Of a stretch of DNA of 64,000 bases, positions 62,866 to 64,000 are shown piece by piece. Both the position numbers and the translations under genes were made by a program. The stretch spans positions 7,555-71,554 of the forward strand of contig NZ_JAIQZM010000013.1 in assembly GCF_023333595.1 (NCBI RefSeq), written 5' to 3'. Under the pieces are notes generated by a model, which made no database searches, was not told the origin of the DNA, and saw only the letters and a program-made list of their open reading frames with translations. Position 1 is the first letter of the stretch; the number at the start of each line of letters is the position of its first letter. This stretch comes from Argonema galeatum A003/A1. Lineage in GTDB: Bacteria > Cyanobacteriota > Cyanobacteriia > Cyanobacteriales > Aerosakkonemataceae.

Positions 62866-62945
62866 AAATTGTCTGTTTTCATCGGTGGTTAAATTTTTAC
62901 CGCAGATGAAGACAGATGAACGCAGATGAACGCAGATAAGAATAA
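62866..62945 (+). repeat. ACCGCAGATG dispersed repeat, copy 4
   Basis: TTGTCTGTTTTCATCGGTGG, then TTAAATTTTTACCGCAGATG, then GACAGATGAACGCAGATG. Confidence 0.75.
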
Positions 62946-63014
62946 TCACAGGAATTTTTTAGATAAACGATCTCTAAGGACACGATCTGATATTATTTCC
63001 AGATTCTATATTCA

Positions 63015-63048
63015 GGTATGTTGTTGCGCTAAAGCGCAACAACATACC
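63015..63048. repeat. GTTGCGC-family palindrome (16-bp arms, two-base loop)
   Basis: GGTATGTTGTTGCGCT and AGCGCAACAACATACC meet around AA, in the 3' region of the convergent EEP and aldo/keto reductase genes. Confidence 0.8.
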
Positions 63049-63062
63049 AAATTTTCTTCTAA

Positions 63063-64000
63063 TTACCAATTCCACATAATTGGACTGTCATCGAGATAAT
63101 CGGTGACAGTGCGGCCAATGGCGTCTATTTCCGCTAGTTCATCAGGAGATAGTTTGACATCAGATGCTTTGGCATTTTGTACTGATTGTTCGGCATTACG
63201 CGCACCGACGATCGCATTCGTTTGTGGTTGGGCAATTAACCAAGCTAGCGCCAGCTGGGCAAGAGTGCATTGATGTTGTTCGGCGAAGGGCCCCAGTTTG
63301 CTTAAAGCTGACTGCGCCCGCTCATAATTCTCACCCATAAACAGCTTGTTCTTAGCGCGGTTATCTGCTGCCTCAAACTTGTGACTGGATCTGAATTTTC
63401 CCGTCAACAATCCCTGCGCCAGAGAGGAATAAGCAAGGATGGAAATATTGTTTTCGATGCAGTAGGGCATAGCATCTTTTTCTACCTGACGCCAGAATAA
63501 AGAGTAGGGCGGCTGTAGGCTATCGATGCGTCCGTACTGGCTAACTTCTTCTATCTGAACGCGGTCAAAATTAGAAACACCAATTGCCCGAATTTTTCCT
63601 TGTTGTTTCAAATCGTTCATCGCCTTCATCGTTTCTTCGATCGGTACAACTTCACTTTTGAAAGCGCCAGAAGGCCAATGAATTTGGTAAAGGTCGATAT
63701 AGTCGGTTTTGAGGTTTTTCAGGGACCGATCGCACGCCTCGATCGCTTGGTCATACTTGAGATGATTGGCGAAAACTTTGGTGGCGTAAACCACCCGATC
63801 GCGCACATCTGATAAAGCTTGTGCGACAATCTGCTCAGAATGGCCTTGACCGTATACTTCCGCAGAGTCGATCGTTGTAATACCCGCCTCAAAAGCTGCC
63901 CGGATAGCTTTGATAGTTTCGGAATCCTCAATTCCTACCCACGCGGCTTTCCCAGCTTGCCAAGTACCCATAATGATGGGCGAGATATACACATCGGAGG
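63063..64000 (-). CDS. Aldo/keto reductase, N-terminus outside the window
   Basis: The frame stays open to the window end, and codons before the apparent GTG at 63992 read Ser-Asp-Val. So the true start is beyond 64000. The (alpha/beta)8 reductase has DSAEVYGQGHSEQ (catalytic Asp and Tyr), ATKVFANHL (Lys), LYQIHWPSG (His) and GVSNFDRVQ. The NADP-binding end GARNAEQSVQN is complete. Substrate unknown. The closest pattern is that of oxidoreductases resembling YajO/perakine-type enzymes. Confidence 0.88.
   Translation of the reverse strand, partial: SDVYISPIIMGTWQAGKAAWVGIEDSETIKAIRAAFEAGITTIDSAEVYGQGHSEQIVAQALSDVRDRVVYATKVFANHLKYDQAIEACDRSLKNLKTDYIDLYQIHWPSGAFKSEVVPIEETMKAMNDLKQQGKIRAIGVSNFDRVQIEEVSQYGRIDSLQPPYSLFWRQVEKDAMPYCIENNISILAYSSLAQGLLTGKFRSSHKFEAADNRAKNKLFMGENYERAQSALSKLGPFAEQHQCTLAQLALAWLIAQPQTNAIVGARNAEQSVQNAKASDVKLSPDELAEIDAIGRTVTDYLDDSPIMWNW

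Overview
The window is about 64 kb of cyanobacterial chromosome, most likely from a filamentous Oscillatoriales-type species (Microcoleus, Oscillatoria or Kamptonema-like). This is an inference. It rests on frequent HIP1 octamers (GCGATCGC, for example near 728, 26219 and 46716), cyanobacteria-typical neighbours (gpmI-secG, deoC-recO, a light-repressed lrtA/hpf gene, a PEP-CTERM protein, CHASE2-kinase and FecR proteins), short tandem heptamer repeats and many dispersed palindromic elements. No rRNA, tRNA, CRISPR array, prophage or transposase-bearing insertion sequence was recognised.

Layout. 1-8 kb: sulfurtransferase, then an envelope/signalling block with a predicted outer-membrane beta-barrel protein divergent from a FecR-domain protein, facing a CHASE2-Ser/Thr kinase that has a strong hairpin and intrinsic terminator just before its start codon. 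8-22 kb: NYN (LabA-like) proteins, leuA, recQ, pheS, surE, a dipeptide-epimerase and a DUF1611 gene that may form a D-glutamate route (dgcA/dgcN-like), plus toxin-antitoxin pieces: an AF2212-like/VapC pair and a HicB with a truncated HicA. 22-25 kb: orphan antitoxin-like gene, NfeD-like protein and two Rpn/PD-(D/E)XK-type proteins. 25-37 kb: core genes: ABC-F ATPase, gpmI, secG, a matrixin-like protease, and a leftward set deoC, recO, MFS transporter, glycosyltransferase.

37-47 kb: an orphan cytosine-5 methyltransferase, then an accessory island with a phytanoyl-CoA dioxygenase-like oxygenase, a cation-diffusion facilitator, three sulfotransferase-domain genes (one fused to a glycosyltransferase-like domain) and an MsbA-like ABC exporter. 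This island reads as a candidate pathway for making and exporting a sulfated glycan or lipid. 48-56 kb: a 1269-residue CheB-CheR-PAS-histidine kinase fusion and two unlike MscS channels, one with a cyclic-nucleotide-binding domain. 56-64 kb: glycosyltransferase, lrtA/hpf, lipB, a repeat-built membrane coiled-coil protein paired with a membrane-anchored endonuclease/exonuclease/phosphatase-fold protein, and an aldo/keto reductase cut by the window end.

The intergenic DNA is unusually rich in small mobile-looking repeats. At least six families are visible here: a 150-bp element with perfect 14-bp terminal repeats, a GTTGCGC palindrome family at five places, a 96-bp element with 17-bp terminal repeats, a 63-bp element inside the hicA remnant, a 60-80 bp ACCGCAGATG family, and paired elements around 30.4-30.8 kb. 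Several touch stop codons, start codons or gene remnants, so they shape the genes around them.
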